Counted from the first letter of the stretch, positions 1-5,096 are shown. The stretch is 5,096 bases of DNA from UBA2197 sp034370465 (GCA_034370465.1 JAXMLA010000383.1:1-5096); one strand, 5' to 3'. Translations and numbers: made by a program. Notes: a model not told the origin generated them from the letters alone.

Positions 1-445
1 CAGGGGGGAGGATAGGATGATCAAGTTGGCTTGCTACGGTAAGCAGTTGGTAAATGGTCGTTGAGACGGGAACGTCAAAAGACCTGCCCTTGGGCAGGAG
101 GTAGGCTTTGATGCCGGCCGTCACCAGGGGATCTTCACTGCCTCCACAAGGGAGAGAAGTGATCACCGTCCCCAGAGCGGCCTTCTCCTCGATGGCCGAC
201 TGGATGTAAGCCTTCTGACAACATGGGGAGATAGCTGCCAGGGCGCAGCAGCAGGTGCCGGCAGCGATGCGACTGGGTGCACAACCGCAAAGGGCATGGT
301 CACCTTGACAGGTCGCGTGCGTCTCTGTCTCGGGGAAGGCACGGATGAAGGAGGGTCCCCAAAGCGAGAGTTGCAATAAAGAGAAGACGACTATCAGCAG
401 GATAGCGCCGGTCTTGCTCTTTTTTTTGAAATCGCGGGAGGACAT
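1..445 (-). CDS. Cys-rich exported or membrane-anchored small protein, 3' end off the window
   Basis: This frame is open from an ATG at 445-443 to the left edge (148 codons, no stop), so the gene is partial at its C-terminus. I do not recognise a named family. Residues 1-11 are Lys/Arg/Ser-rich and residues 12-30 are strongly hydrophobic (GAILLIVVFSLLQLSLWG), which reads as an uncleaved signal anchor or a signal peptide. A Cys/His-rich block follows: C46, H50, C53, C55, a CCC triplet at 65-67 and a CC pair at 75-76, with a further Cys at 100. Such clusters suggest metal binding or disulfides outside the cytoplasm; small proteins of this look occur beside heavy-metal efflux genes in related bacteria, but that is a weak recollection. 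The tail (about 80-148) looks like an ordinary globular segment. Start choice: no in-frame ATG/GTG/TTG is present upstream as far as the putative promoter, although the Shine-Dalgarno is weak. The gene is divergent from rlmD. Confidence 0.72.
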   Translation of the reverse strand, partial: MSSRDFKKKSKTGAILLIVVFSLLQLSLWGPSFIRAFPETETHATCQGDHALCGCAPSRIAAGTCCCALAAISPCCQKAYIQSAIEEKAALGTVITSLPCGGSEDPLVTAGIKAYLLPKGRSFDVPVSTTIYQLLTVASQLDHPILPP

Positions 446-499
446 AATAAGGCTTTCTACCCAAAGAGAGGGAGAATAGAGATTCCTCTGGAAATCAGG

Positions 500-534
500 A
501 TTATAAAATATCTTATTGTCACTTTTTTTGTCAA
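500..534 (-). promoter_or_regulatory. Putative sigma-70 promoter for the Cys-rich gene
   Basis: On the minus strand there is a perfect TTGACA at 534-529 and a perfect TATAAT at 505-500, in an AT-rich stretch about 55 bp upstream of the ATG. The gap between these two hexamers is 23 bp, too long for a standard promoter. An overlapping TATTTT at 510-505 gives a normal 18-bp spacer with a weaker -10. TGACAA occurs twice 12 bp apart in this stretch (533-528 and 521-516). Inference from consensus matching only. Confidence 0.4.
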
Positions 535-581
535 ATCGTCTACTGGAATGGTAATAATTCTTCTTCCGGTTTTCTGTTAAA

Positions 582-610
582 TTGACAGTGCCAGCGCTAG
601 CAGTTAAGGT
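582..610 (+). promoter_or_regulatory. Putative sigma-70 promoter for rlmD
   Basis: A perfect TTGACA at 582-587 is followed after 17 bp by TAAGGT at 605-610, a poor -10 (3 of 6 matches). The start site would fall near 617, leaving a short leader of about 27 nt before the rlmD ATG. The spacer holds a near-palindrome (589-602). The -35 is convincing; the weak -10 means the promoter may be weak or need an activator. Confidence 0.35.
589..602. repeat. 14-bp near-palindrome in the rlmD promoter spacer
   Basis: TGCCAGCGCTAGCA is symmetrical around the AGCGCT core except for one mismatched pair (TGCYAGCGCTRGCA). It lies between the putative -35 and -10 of rlmD, where a repressor operator would act. 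It could also be chance; no regulator can be named from this window. Confidence 0.4.
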
Positions 611-627
611 GCGTGACTATTTATCTT

Positions 628-635
628 GGAGAAGG
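628..635 (+). promoter_or_regulatory. Ribosome binding site that sets the rlmD start
   Basis: GGAGAAGG lies 8 nt before the ATG at 644. An in-frame TTG at 626 would place this site inside the gene, and an in-frame GTG at 638 would be only 2 nt from it, so ATG 644 is preferred. Confidence 0.75.
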
Positions 636-643
636 TTGTGCAA

Positions 644-2236
644 ATGAAAAAGAAGAGTCAGTCGCCGCAAAATTCGGCGGATCAATCCATGGAAACAAAC
701 AAAATCGAGATGCCGCGCAAAACAAAGCCCCGTGTCTCTGCCCCCCTGATCAATAAAAAGGCCGCCGCCCGCGCTGCCGGGGATGCCGCCCGCGCTGCCG
801 GGGAGGTTGACCCTTTTGCCCGCAAGAAACCAGCTACTCCCAAGCCTGGTCGCCCCCGTGATACGGCTGATGCTCGTCCGCCCCGCTCTGAAGCGATTGA
901 AGTTGATATCATGCGTCTGGATGCCGATGGCGTTGGTATCGCTCGCCATGACGGCAAGGATTTCATTATCGCCGGCGCATATCCCGGTGAAAAAGTGAGC
1001 GCGACAATCGAGGCCAAGGGGCAGTTCCGCCTTGTCGGTCGTCTGCGGCGGGTGATCAAGGCGCATCCGCACCGGATCGCTAAACGCTGTGACTCCCTGA
1101 CCTCCTGCCAGGGCTGCCCCCTCCTTTGTCTCGACGAAGCCGCGCAGTTCGAGATCAAGCAGATTCGTATCCGTTCCGCTTTCAACCACTATCCGCAGCT
1201 CAAAGGGGTGGAGATTGCGTCGATCTGGAGTGCTCCGGAACCCTTCGGTTATCGCAGCAATGCCAAGCTCGTCTTCGGCCGCAAGCGCGGCACGGTGCAG
1301 CTCGGCCTGTATCGGCGCGGCACCCATGATGTCGTCGATCTCGCCGGCTGTCCGCTGCACCATCCCTTGATCAATCGGATCGCCAGCGTGGTGCGCGAAG
1401 AGGTCGAGAAGCAGGAAATCTATATCTACAATGCCGAGAAGGGGCGGGGTCTGCTCCGTTACCTGCTGATTCGGGTGAGTCCTTCCCGGAACAAGGCGAT
1501 GGTCACCTTTGTGGTGGCGGAGCGGGATTTGAAGCAGCTGCCGCACCTCGCCAAATCTCTGCAAAAGCGGGTGCCGGAAGTGGTGTCAGTGCAGCAGAAT
1601 GTTAACGCGACGACCGGCAATATCATCGTCGGCCGCGACACCCAGCGCCTCGCCGGGGTGAGTGATCTCCTTGATCAGGTCGGTGATATCCGTCTGCAAC
1701 TGGCGCCTGCTTCCTTCTTCCAGGTCAACCATGCCCAGGCGGCCCGTATCTATCAACTGGTGCGGGAATGGGCCCGGCTGCAAACCAGCGAGACCGCCGT
1801 CGATCTTTACTGCGGTATCGGCGGAATTGCCCTTCATCTGGCGCGGGATGCCGGACGGGTCTATGGCATCGAGACCATCGAGGAGGCGGTGAAGAACGCC
1901 CGCGCCAATGCCCTGCTCAATGACCTGCGCAACTGTATCTTTATTGCCGGCGATGCTGAAGAGGTGGTGGAGGATCTGTGCAGCGAGATTCAGCGCGCCG
2001 AGGTCGTCGTTCTCAACCCTCCGCGCAGTGGCTGTCAACCCCAGGTACTGAAGGCGGCGGCTTCTTTGCAGCCGCGCACCCTTATCTATGTCTCTTGTAA
2101 TCCCGAGACACTTGCGCGGGATCTCAGTCTCCTTTATCCCCTCGGCTATGCCGCCGAAGCCGTACAGCCGGTCGATATGTTTCCCCAGACTGCCCACATC
2201 GAAACCGTCGTCCGGCTGGTGCCGATCACTCTTTAA
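644..2236 (+). CDS. rlmD: 23S rRNA (uracil-C5)-methyltransferase, RlmD/RumA type (TrmA family)
   Basis: This cytoplasmic SAM-dependent enzyme transfers a methyl group to C5 of a uridine in RNA; in the E. coli homologue the target is U1939 of 23S rRNA. The 530-residue product has a TRAM RNA-binding domain at about 84-136 and Fe-S cysteines C149-x5-C155-x2-C158 plus C236 (as in RumA), with an extra Cys at 162. The C-terminal methyltransferase domain shows FFQVN at 358-362, the SAM loop DLYCGIGG at 387-394, acidic E410 and D437, an NPPR motif at 458-461 (usually DPPR or similar), the nucleophile C485 in YVSCNP, and the proton-abstracting E520 in HIETVV. E. coli RlmD is about 433 residues; the excess is mostly a basic, Ala/Pro-rich tail (1-83) containing a 7-residue tandem repeat. 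Family membership is secure; the precise target (U1939, U747 or both) is inferred. It ends convergently, overlapping the U32 gene by 4 bp. Confidence 0.93.
   Translation: MKKKSQSPQNSADQSMETNKIEMPRKTKPRVSAPLINKKAAARAAGDAARAAGEVDPFARKKPATPKPGRPRDTADARPPRSEAIEVDIMRLDADGVGIARHDGKDFIIAGAYPGEKVSATIEAKGQFRLVGRLRRVIKAHPHRIAKRCDSLTSCQGCPLLCLDEAAQFEIKQIRIRSAFNHYPQLKGVEIASIWSAPEPFGYRSNAKLVFGRKRGTVQLGLYRRGTHDVVDLAGCPLHHPLINRIASVVREEVEKQEIYIYNAEKGRGLLRYLLIRVSPSRNKAMVTFVVAERDLKQLPHLAKSLQKRVPEVVSVQQNVNATTGNIIVGRDTQRLAGVSDLLDQVGDIRLQLAPASFFQVNHAQAARIYQLVREWARLQTSETAVDLYCGIGGIALHLARDAGRVYGIETIEEAVKNARANALLNDLRNCIFIAGDAEEVVEDLCSEIQRAEVVVLNPPRSGCQPQVLKAAASLQPRTLIYVSCNPETLARDLSLLYPLGYAAEAVQPVDMFPQTAHIETVVRLVPITL
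764..805 (+). repeat. 21-bp tandem duplication inside rlmD
   Basis: Two adjacent 21-bp copies (764-784 and 785-805) share 20 identical bases and differ at the last. They encode AARAAGD followed by AARAAGE at residues 41-54 of the RlmD N-terminal extension. The reading frame is kept, so this is an in-frame slippage or duplication product in a region likely to be disordered. Confidence 0.9.
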
Positions 2237-3456
2237 TCGACGAGCTCTTCTTTGTTGCGCCGCAGCAGATCGCCCGGCGCCGCCCCCTGGGGTAAGGGCA
2301 TCCGCACCTTGGCGTTGGGCTGAATGGTGCTGATGCCTTCGTTGCTGCTGTTCATCACATCACTGACAATAAATTGATTCTGGCGCATCTGCGGGCCGAG
2401 CAGTTCCAGGACTTCACCGCTGAAGAAACGGTTGCGAGCGCCGACCCAGCCGCTACCATCGGTCATGACTTCTTCGACACTGCCGACAAAGTCGCAGGCG
2501 CGCCGGTAGCGGGAATCACCGGCATGAATCCGCGCGTCACTGCCGCCAAAGAGGAAGCCGCTGTCATAAGGCCGATGGCTGACCTTGTCGAGCTCGTCGC
2601 GCCACACCGGATCGTAATGCCACCCGATCGGATCGGCCGCGTAGGCGTCGAGGGCGGCGCGGTAAACGCGGGTCACGGCGGCAACGTAGTAAACGCTCTT
2701 CATCCGTCCTTCAATCTTCAGGCTGTCAATGCCGGCGCTGATCAGGGCCGGGAGGTGTTCGGCAAGGCAGAGATCACGACTGTTCATCACATAAGCGCCG
2801 CGCTCATCCTCTTCGATCGCCATGAATTCGTTGGGCCGCTTCTCTTCGACCAGAGCGTATTTCCAGCGGCAGGGCTGGGTGCAGGCTCCCTGATTGGCAC
2901 TGCGCTGATTGAGGGCCGCAGAGAGGAGGCAGCGCCCGGAGTAGGACATGCACATGGCGCCATGCACAAAGACTTCGAGTCCGACCGTCGTCCCGGCGCG
3001 GATGGCAGTCATCTCCGCCAGGGTCAGTTCTCTGGCAAGATTGACCCGGCTGACGCCGAGCCCCTGCCACAGATTGGCGGCGGCGGCATTGGTGGTATTG
3101 GCCTGGGTGGAGAGGTGCAGGGGGCGCTGCGGATCGATCTGACGCACCAGAGCGAGAACGCCGGGATCGGCAACGATGTAGGCATCGATACTACTCGGGC
3201 GCAATTCTTCGAGCCAGGCGGCAAGGTGTGGGAATTCGGCCGGGCGGGCGAAGGCATTGAGGGTCAGATAGAGTTGTTTCCCGTAGCTGTGGGTCAAGGC
3301 GATGGCATCGTTGAGAGTGGTAGAATCGAAGTTTCCGGCGGCCGCCCGCAAGCCGAAGTTCTGACCGCCGAGATAGACGGCCTCAGCGCCAAAGCGCAGG
3401 GCGGCGGCCAGTTTTTCCGGATCGCCGGCCGGGGCGAGGAGTTCCGGTATTTTCAT
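2233..3456 (-). CDS. trhP: Peptidase U32 family protein, TrhP/YegQ-like tRNA uridine-34 hydroxylation factor
   Basis: The 407-residue product belongs to peptidase family U32, whose characterised members are mostly Fe-S RNA- or ubiquinone-modifying enzymes and not proteases. TrhP uses prephenate to help make 5-hydroxyuridine at tRNA wobble position 34. Seen here: the N-terminal PELLAPAGD and AVYLGG segments, the U32 signature EVFVHGAMCMSYSGRCLLS (161-179), four cysteines spaced C169-x6-C176-x15-C192-x3-C196 that fit a [4Fe-4S] site, an MNSRDLC segment near 224-230, KIEGRMK at 247-253, and a C-terminal beta-rich domain (about 320-395). Wording around the cysteines (NQGACTQPCRWKY) and after them (EFMAIEEDERGAYVMNSRDL) matches YegQ as I recall it; the roughly 45-residue shortfall relative to YegQ (453) lies largely in the insert following the cysteines. 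The ATG at 3456 sits 7 nt from AAGGAG; the preceding GTG (3459) is a possible alternative. Another U32 paralogue remains possible. Confidence 0.88.
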   Translation of the reverse strand: MKIPELLAPAGDPEKLAAALRFGAEAVYLGGQNFGLRAAAGNFDSTTLNDAIALTHSYGKQLYLTLNAFARPAEFPHLAAWLEELRPSSIDAYIVADPGVLALVRQIDPQRPLHLSTQANTTNAAAANLWQGLGVSRVNLARELTLAEMTAIRAGTTVGLEVFVHGAMCMSYSGRCLLSAALNQRSANQGACTQPCRWKYALVEEKRPNEFMAIEEDERGAYVMNSRDLCLAEHLPALISAGIDSLKIEGRMKSVYYVAAVTRVYRAALDAYAADPIGWHYDPVWRDELDKVSHRPYDSGFLFGGSDARIHAGDSRYRRACDFVGSVEEVMTDGSGWVGARNRFFSGEVLELLGPQMRQNQFIVSDVMNSSNEGISTIQPNAKVRMPLPQGAAPGDLLRRNKEELVD

Positions 3457-3463
3457 CACATAT

Positions 3464-3469
3464 CTCCTT
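3464..3469 (-). promoter_or_regulatory. Ribosome binding site of the U32 gene
   Basis: AAGGAG on the minus strand lies 7 nt from the ATG at 3456 and 4 nt from the adjacent GTG at 3459. The spacing favours the ATG. The 17-nt initiation region nearly repeats that of the divergent LysM gene. Confidence 0.75.
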
Positions 3470-3492
3470 GGGAATTAAATTTCAGCCGCATT

Positions 3493-3501
3493 CCTATAGC
3501 A
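3493..3501 (-). promoter_or_regulatory. Possible extended -10 promoter of the U32 gene
   Basis: TGCTATAGG on the minus strand fits a TG-n extended -10 with 4 of 6 matches to TATAAT, about 37 bp upstream of the start codon. No good -35 is found 16-18 bp further up. Weak consensus evidence. Confidence 0.25.
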
Positions 3502-3563
3502 TATTGTGGCGTTAAAGGGAAAAGAACCGTGCCTTGGCTGCTGTGGCCAGAATGCTTTCCTGC

Positions 3564-3592
3564 TTGACAAGATCCCAAAAAGACTTTAATTT
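3564..3592 (+). promoter_or_regulatory. Putative sigma-70 promoter of the LysM-dprA unit
   Basis: A perfect TTGACA at 3564-3569 is followed by TTTAAT at 3585-3590 (5 of 6 matches, but only a 15-bp spacer) or by TAATTT at 3587-3592 (17-bp spacer, 3 of 6). Transcription would start near 3597 and leave a leader of roughly 70 nt containing the small inverted repeat ACAAC/GTTGT (3605-3617) and the 8-bp palindrome GCGTACGC (3628-3635). Consensus matching only. Confidence 0.4.
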
Positions 3593-3653
3593 TTCTTCGA
3601 TTTTACAACTTTGTTGTTCAACTCCCCGCGTACGCACGGTTCCTACTTTGCAC

Positions 3654-3659
3654 AAGGAG
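3654..3659 (+). promoter_or_regulatory. Ribosome binding site that sets the LysM gene start
   Basis: AAGGAG lies 6 nt before the ATG at 3666. This start puts a signal peptide at the very N-terminus, whereas the longer in-frame reading from a TTG at 3534 would bury it behind 44 unlikely residues and would start upstream of the putative promoter. Confidence 0.8.
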
Positions 3660-3665
3660 ATTGTG

Positions 3666-4763
3666 ATGCTTTGCAACCGAATCCTCCCGCTGATGGCCCT
3701 GTTGGTCAGTATTGCCTCCCCGTTCGTTGTTCCGGTCTCGACTGCCCTGGCGGCAGAAGCAGTGGCGGATGAGAGTAGTTCCGCCTATCGTACCTATGAG
3801 GTGCAAAAAGGGGATACTCTCTGGGGGATTTCGCGAAAGTTTATTGAGGATCCATATTATTGGCCCGATCTCTGGGCCAATAACCCGGATATCCAGAATC
3901 CTCATTTTATCTTTCCTGGTCAAAAGCTGCGGATTTATTCCGGTCCGATTGTGGTGGTTGGAGTTGAAGAGGAGAAGGTCTCCCCTGCCCTGGAGCCGGT
4001 TGTAACTTCTGAAGTTGCTCCGACTCTGCCAGTTCCTGCGGTTATCGCGGCGGAACCGCAGGTGACGATTGTGATCCCCGCCGGTCTCAGCTTTATCGGC
4101 GAAAGCGAGCAGAGTGCCGGCGGCACCATCTTTGACTTTTCCGTTGCCCGCCATTTTGCCGGGACTGGTGATACGGTCTTTGTCCGCATACCGGCGGAAA
4201 CGGGCGTTGCGATCGGCGATCAGTTGCAAATCGTCAAATCCCGTGCGGATATTATTCATCCTGTCACTAAAAAACGGTTCGGTTTCCAGGTCGATCAACT
4301 CGGAGTTCTTGAAATTACCGCGCTGGGGAAAGATCTCCATACGGCGATCATTCGTAAAAACTTCCGGGAGGTTGAGCGCGGCGCCTGGTTGTCCCCCACT
4401 AAAGCCCTTCGTCAGCAGATCACTTTGCGCCGTGCAACCACGGAGATGAGCGGAATGGTCATCGCCACGGCGTTGCATAAAGAGATGCAGGGGCCGGATG
4501 AGGTCCTCTTTGTCGATCTCGGCGAGGATCATGGTCTCAAGACCGGCAACCTGTTGACCCTGATCCGGCCGTACAAAGCAACGGATCTGGTGGAGATCAA
4601 AAACAGCCGGGACGCGGCACTTGTTTATCCGGAGGAGTTTATCGGCTACGCGCTGGTCGTCGATACCAACCCGGAGAGTGCCACCGCGGTCATCCTCAAA
4701 GCCCTTGGTCCGGTCGTCATCGGTGATCTGGTTCGTGCCCAAACCGGAACGCTGGTGCGTTAA
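3666..4763 (+). CDS. Secreted LysM-domain protein with a duplicated C-terminal module
   Basis: The 365-residue product has a Sec signal peptide (hydrophobic 5-24, cleavage likely after A29 in STALAA or after A32), so the mature protein is periplasmic or cell-wall associated. A LysM peptidoglycan-binding domain spans about 43-90: YEVQKGDTLWGISRKF, then the longer variant middle (DPYYWPDLWANNPDIQNP) and the closing FPGQKL. A Val/Pro/Glu-rich linker (about 94-135) follows. The rest (about 165-360) is beta-rich and contains two alignable copies of one module (169-242 and 278-356), each with a VFV/LFV strand, G-x3-G-[DN]-x-L and a terminal V-x2-G segment. I do not recognise a named domain there. 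No catalytic motif (amidase, peptidase, NlpC/P60) is visible, so a structural or scaffolding role at the cell wall is inferred. It is followed after 18 bp by dprA, probably in one transcript; LysM genes next to dprA are familiar to me from Geobacter-like genomes. Confidence 0.88.
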   Translation: MLCNRILPLMALLVSIASPFVVPVSTALAAEAVADESSSAYRTYEVQKGDTLWGISRKFIEDPYYWPDLWANNPDIQNPHFIFPGQKLRIYSGPIVVVGVEEEKVSPALEPVVTSEVAPTLPVPAVIAAEPQVTIVIPAGLSFIGESEQSAGGTIFDFSVARHFAGTGDTVFVRIPAETGVAIGDQLQIVKSRADIIHPVTKKRFGFQVDQLGVLEITALGKDLHTAIIRKNFREVERGAWLSPTKALRQQITLRRATTEMSGMVIATALHKEMQGPDEVLFVDLGEDHGLKTGNLLTLIRPYKATDLVEIKNSRDAALVYPEEFIGYALVVDTNPESATAVILKALGPVVIGDLVRAQTGTLVR

Positions 4764-4772
4764 GGACGGCGT

Positions 4773-4779
4773 GAGGGGG
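4773..4779 (+). promoter_or_regulatory. Ribosome binding site of dprA
   Basis: GAGG (4773-4776), within a G-rich run up to 4779, lies 5 nt before the ATG at 4782. An in-frame GTG at 4779 directly precedes that ATG and overlaps the run. The 18-bp gap after the LysM stop holds no terminator, which supports co-transcription. Confidence 0.55.
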
Positions 4780-4781
4780 TG

Positions 4782-5096
4782 ATGACGGAAACTGAACTCG
4801 ATTGGCTGCGTCTGCACCTGACCCCCGGCCTCGGGCGTAAGGGGCTCTTTCGCTTGTTGGCGCACTTTTCTACCCCCCGCACCGCCCTTGAGCATGCGCC
4901 GGCCGGTTGGCAGGGGGTTGCCGGCTTACGGAATATCGGCCTGATCCCCTCCATCACGGCACCGCAGTTTCTTGCCGCCCGCCGGCAAATTGAACAGAGT
5001 CAGGCCCGCCTCGTCAGCTACTGGGACGAGGCGTATCCATTGCTGCTGCGGGATATCCCCGATCCGCCCGCCCTCCTTTATCTGCGCGGCGCTGCA
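4782..5096 (+). CDS. dprA: DNA-processing protein DprA/Smf, N-terminal part (3' end off the window)
   Basis: The frame is open from ATG 4782 to the right edge (105 codons). DprA binds incoming single-stranded DNA in the cytoplasm and loads RecA during natural transformation; it is also widespread in bacteria not known to be competent. Seen here: the N-terminal helical, SAM-like region (ELDWLRLHLTPGLGRKGLFRLLAHF, 5-29; a TPGLG-type loop is usual) and the approach to the Rossmann-like core, ARLVSYWDEAYPLLLRDIPDPPALLYLRG (75-103), with the family's YP-x-LL and DPP-x-LL-x3-G pattern. The nucleotide-fold core (around a VGSR-type motif) lies beyond the window, so intactness cannot be judged. It probably shares a transcript with the LysM gene upstream. 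The identification rests on the conserved YP...DPP block and the neighbour. Confidence 0.88.
   Translation, partial: MTETELDWLRLHLTPGLGRKGLFRLLAHFSTPRTALEHAPAGWQGVAGLRNIGLIPSITAPQFLAARRQIEQSQARLVSYWDEAYPLLLRDIPDPPALLYLRGAA

Noticed and set aside
626..643. An earlier rlmD start at TTG 626 or GTG 638
   Set aside because: The Shine-Dalgarno at 628-635 would lie within or too close to these codons; ATG 644 is well spaced.
617..1564. A 315-codon minus-strand open frame opposite rlmD
   Set aside because: The plus strand here encodes the TRAM domain and Fe-S cysteines of RlmD; the antisense product has no family features.
1586..2197. A 203-codon minus-strand open frame opposite the RlmD catalytic domain
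   Set aside because: The opposite strand carries all the SAM and catalytic motifs; this is a frame shadow.
2257..2280. GCGCCG/CGGCGC stem just past the rlmD stop as a terminator
   Set aside because: The 12-nt loop is large, no T-run follows on the plus strand, and the stem lies within the U32 coding sequence.
2374..3567. A 397-codon open frame on the plus strand opposite the U32 gene
   Set aside because: It mirrors nearly the whole U32 gene, is Gly/Ala-rich with no recognisable motif, and has no ribosome binding site; it reflects GC-biased codon use on the opposite strand.
3534..3665. A longer LysM protein starting at the in-frame TTG at 3534
   Set aside because: It would overlap the putative promoter and place 44 residues before a clear signal peptide; ATG 3666 has a good ribosome binding site.
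3618..4895. A 425-codon open frame on the minus strand opposite the LysM gene and dprA
   Set aside because: It spans two well-supported plus-strand genes and their spacer, is rich in Arg/Asp/Gly/Gln, and shows no motif, signal or start context.

Overview
The window is an ordinary stretch of a fairly GC-rich Gram-negative bacterial chromosome. Protein styles (an oxygen-sensitive-looking Fe-S U32 enzyme, a Cys-rich exported small protein) and a gene order of LysM protein followed by dprA suggest a deltaproteobacterium of the Desulfuromonadales (Geobacter/Desulfuromonas/Pelobacter-like). This placement is an inference from protein appearance and synteny memory, not a search result.

Layout. Positions 1-445 (minus) hold the 5' part of an unnamed Cys-rich exported or membrane-anchored small protein that runs off the left edge. 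An AT-rich divergent spacer (446-643) separates it from a plus-strand rlmD/rumA-type gene (644-2236), a TRAM-domain, Fe-S, SAM-dependent RNA m5U methyltransferase with an unusual basic N-terminal extension. It is convergent with, and overlaps by 4 bp, a minus-strand peptidase-U32 family gene (2233-3456) that closely resembles TrhP/YegQ, the prephenate-dependent tRNA U34 hydroxylation factor. A 209-bp divergent spacer (3457-3665) then leads to a plus-strand LysM protein with a signal peptide (3666-4763). After 18 bp comes the start of dprA/smf (4782 to the right edge), coding for the single-stranded-DNA-binding RecA loader used in natural transformation.

How the genes relate. Two of the five products are RNA-modification enzymes acting on uridine (23S rRNA C5 methylation and tRNA wobble hydroxylation), and both carry a recognisable Fe-S cysteine set. 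They are on opposite strands and so are not one operon. The LysM gene and dprA look co-transcribed. No mobile element, tRNA, rRNA, CRISPR array, phage gene or defence system is visible.

Most worth a second look: the Cys-rich partial protein and its internal terminator-like hairpin, a near-palindrome placed inside the putative rlmD promoter, the RlmD N-terminal extension with its 21-bp tandem duplication, an internal duplication in the LysM protein, and near-identical translation-initiation regions on the two divergent genes. I see no convincing undescribed multi-gene system here.
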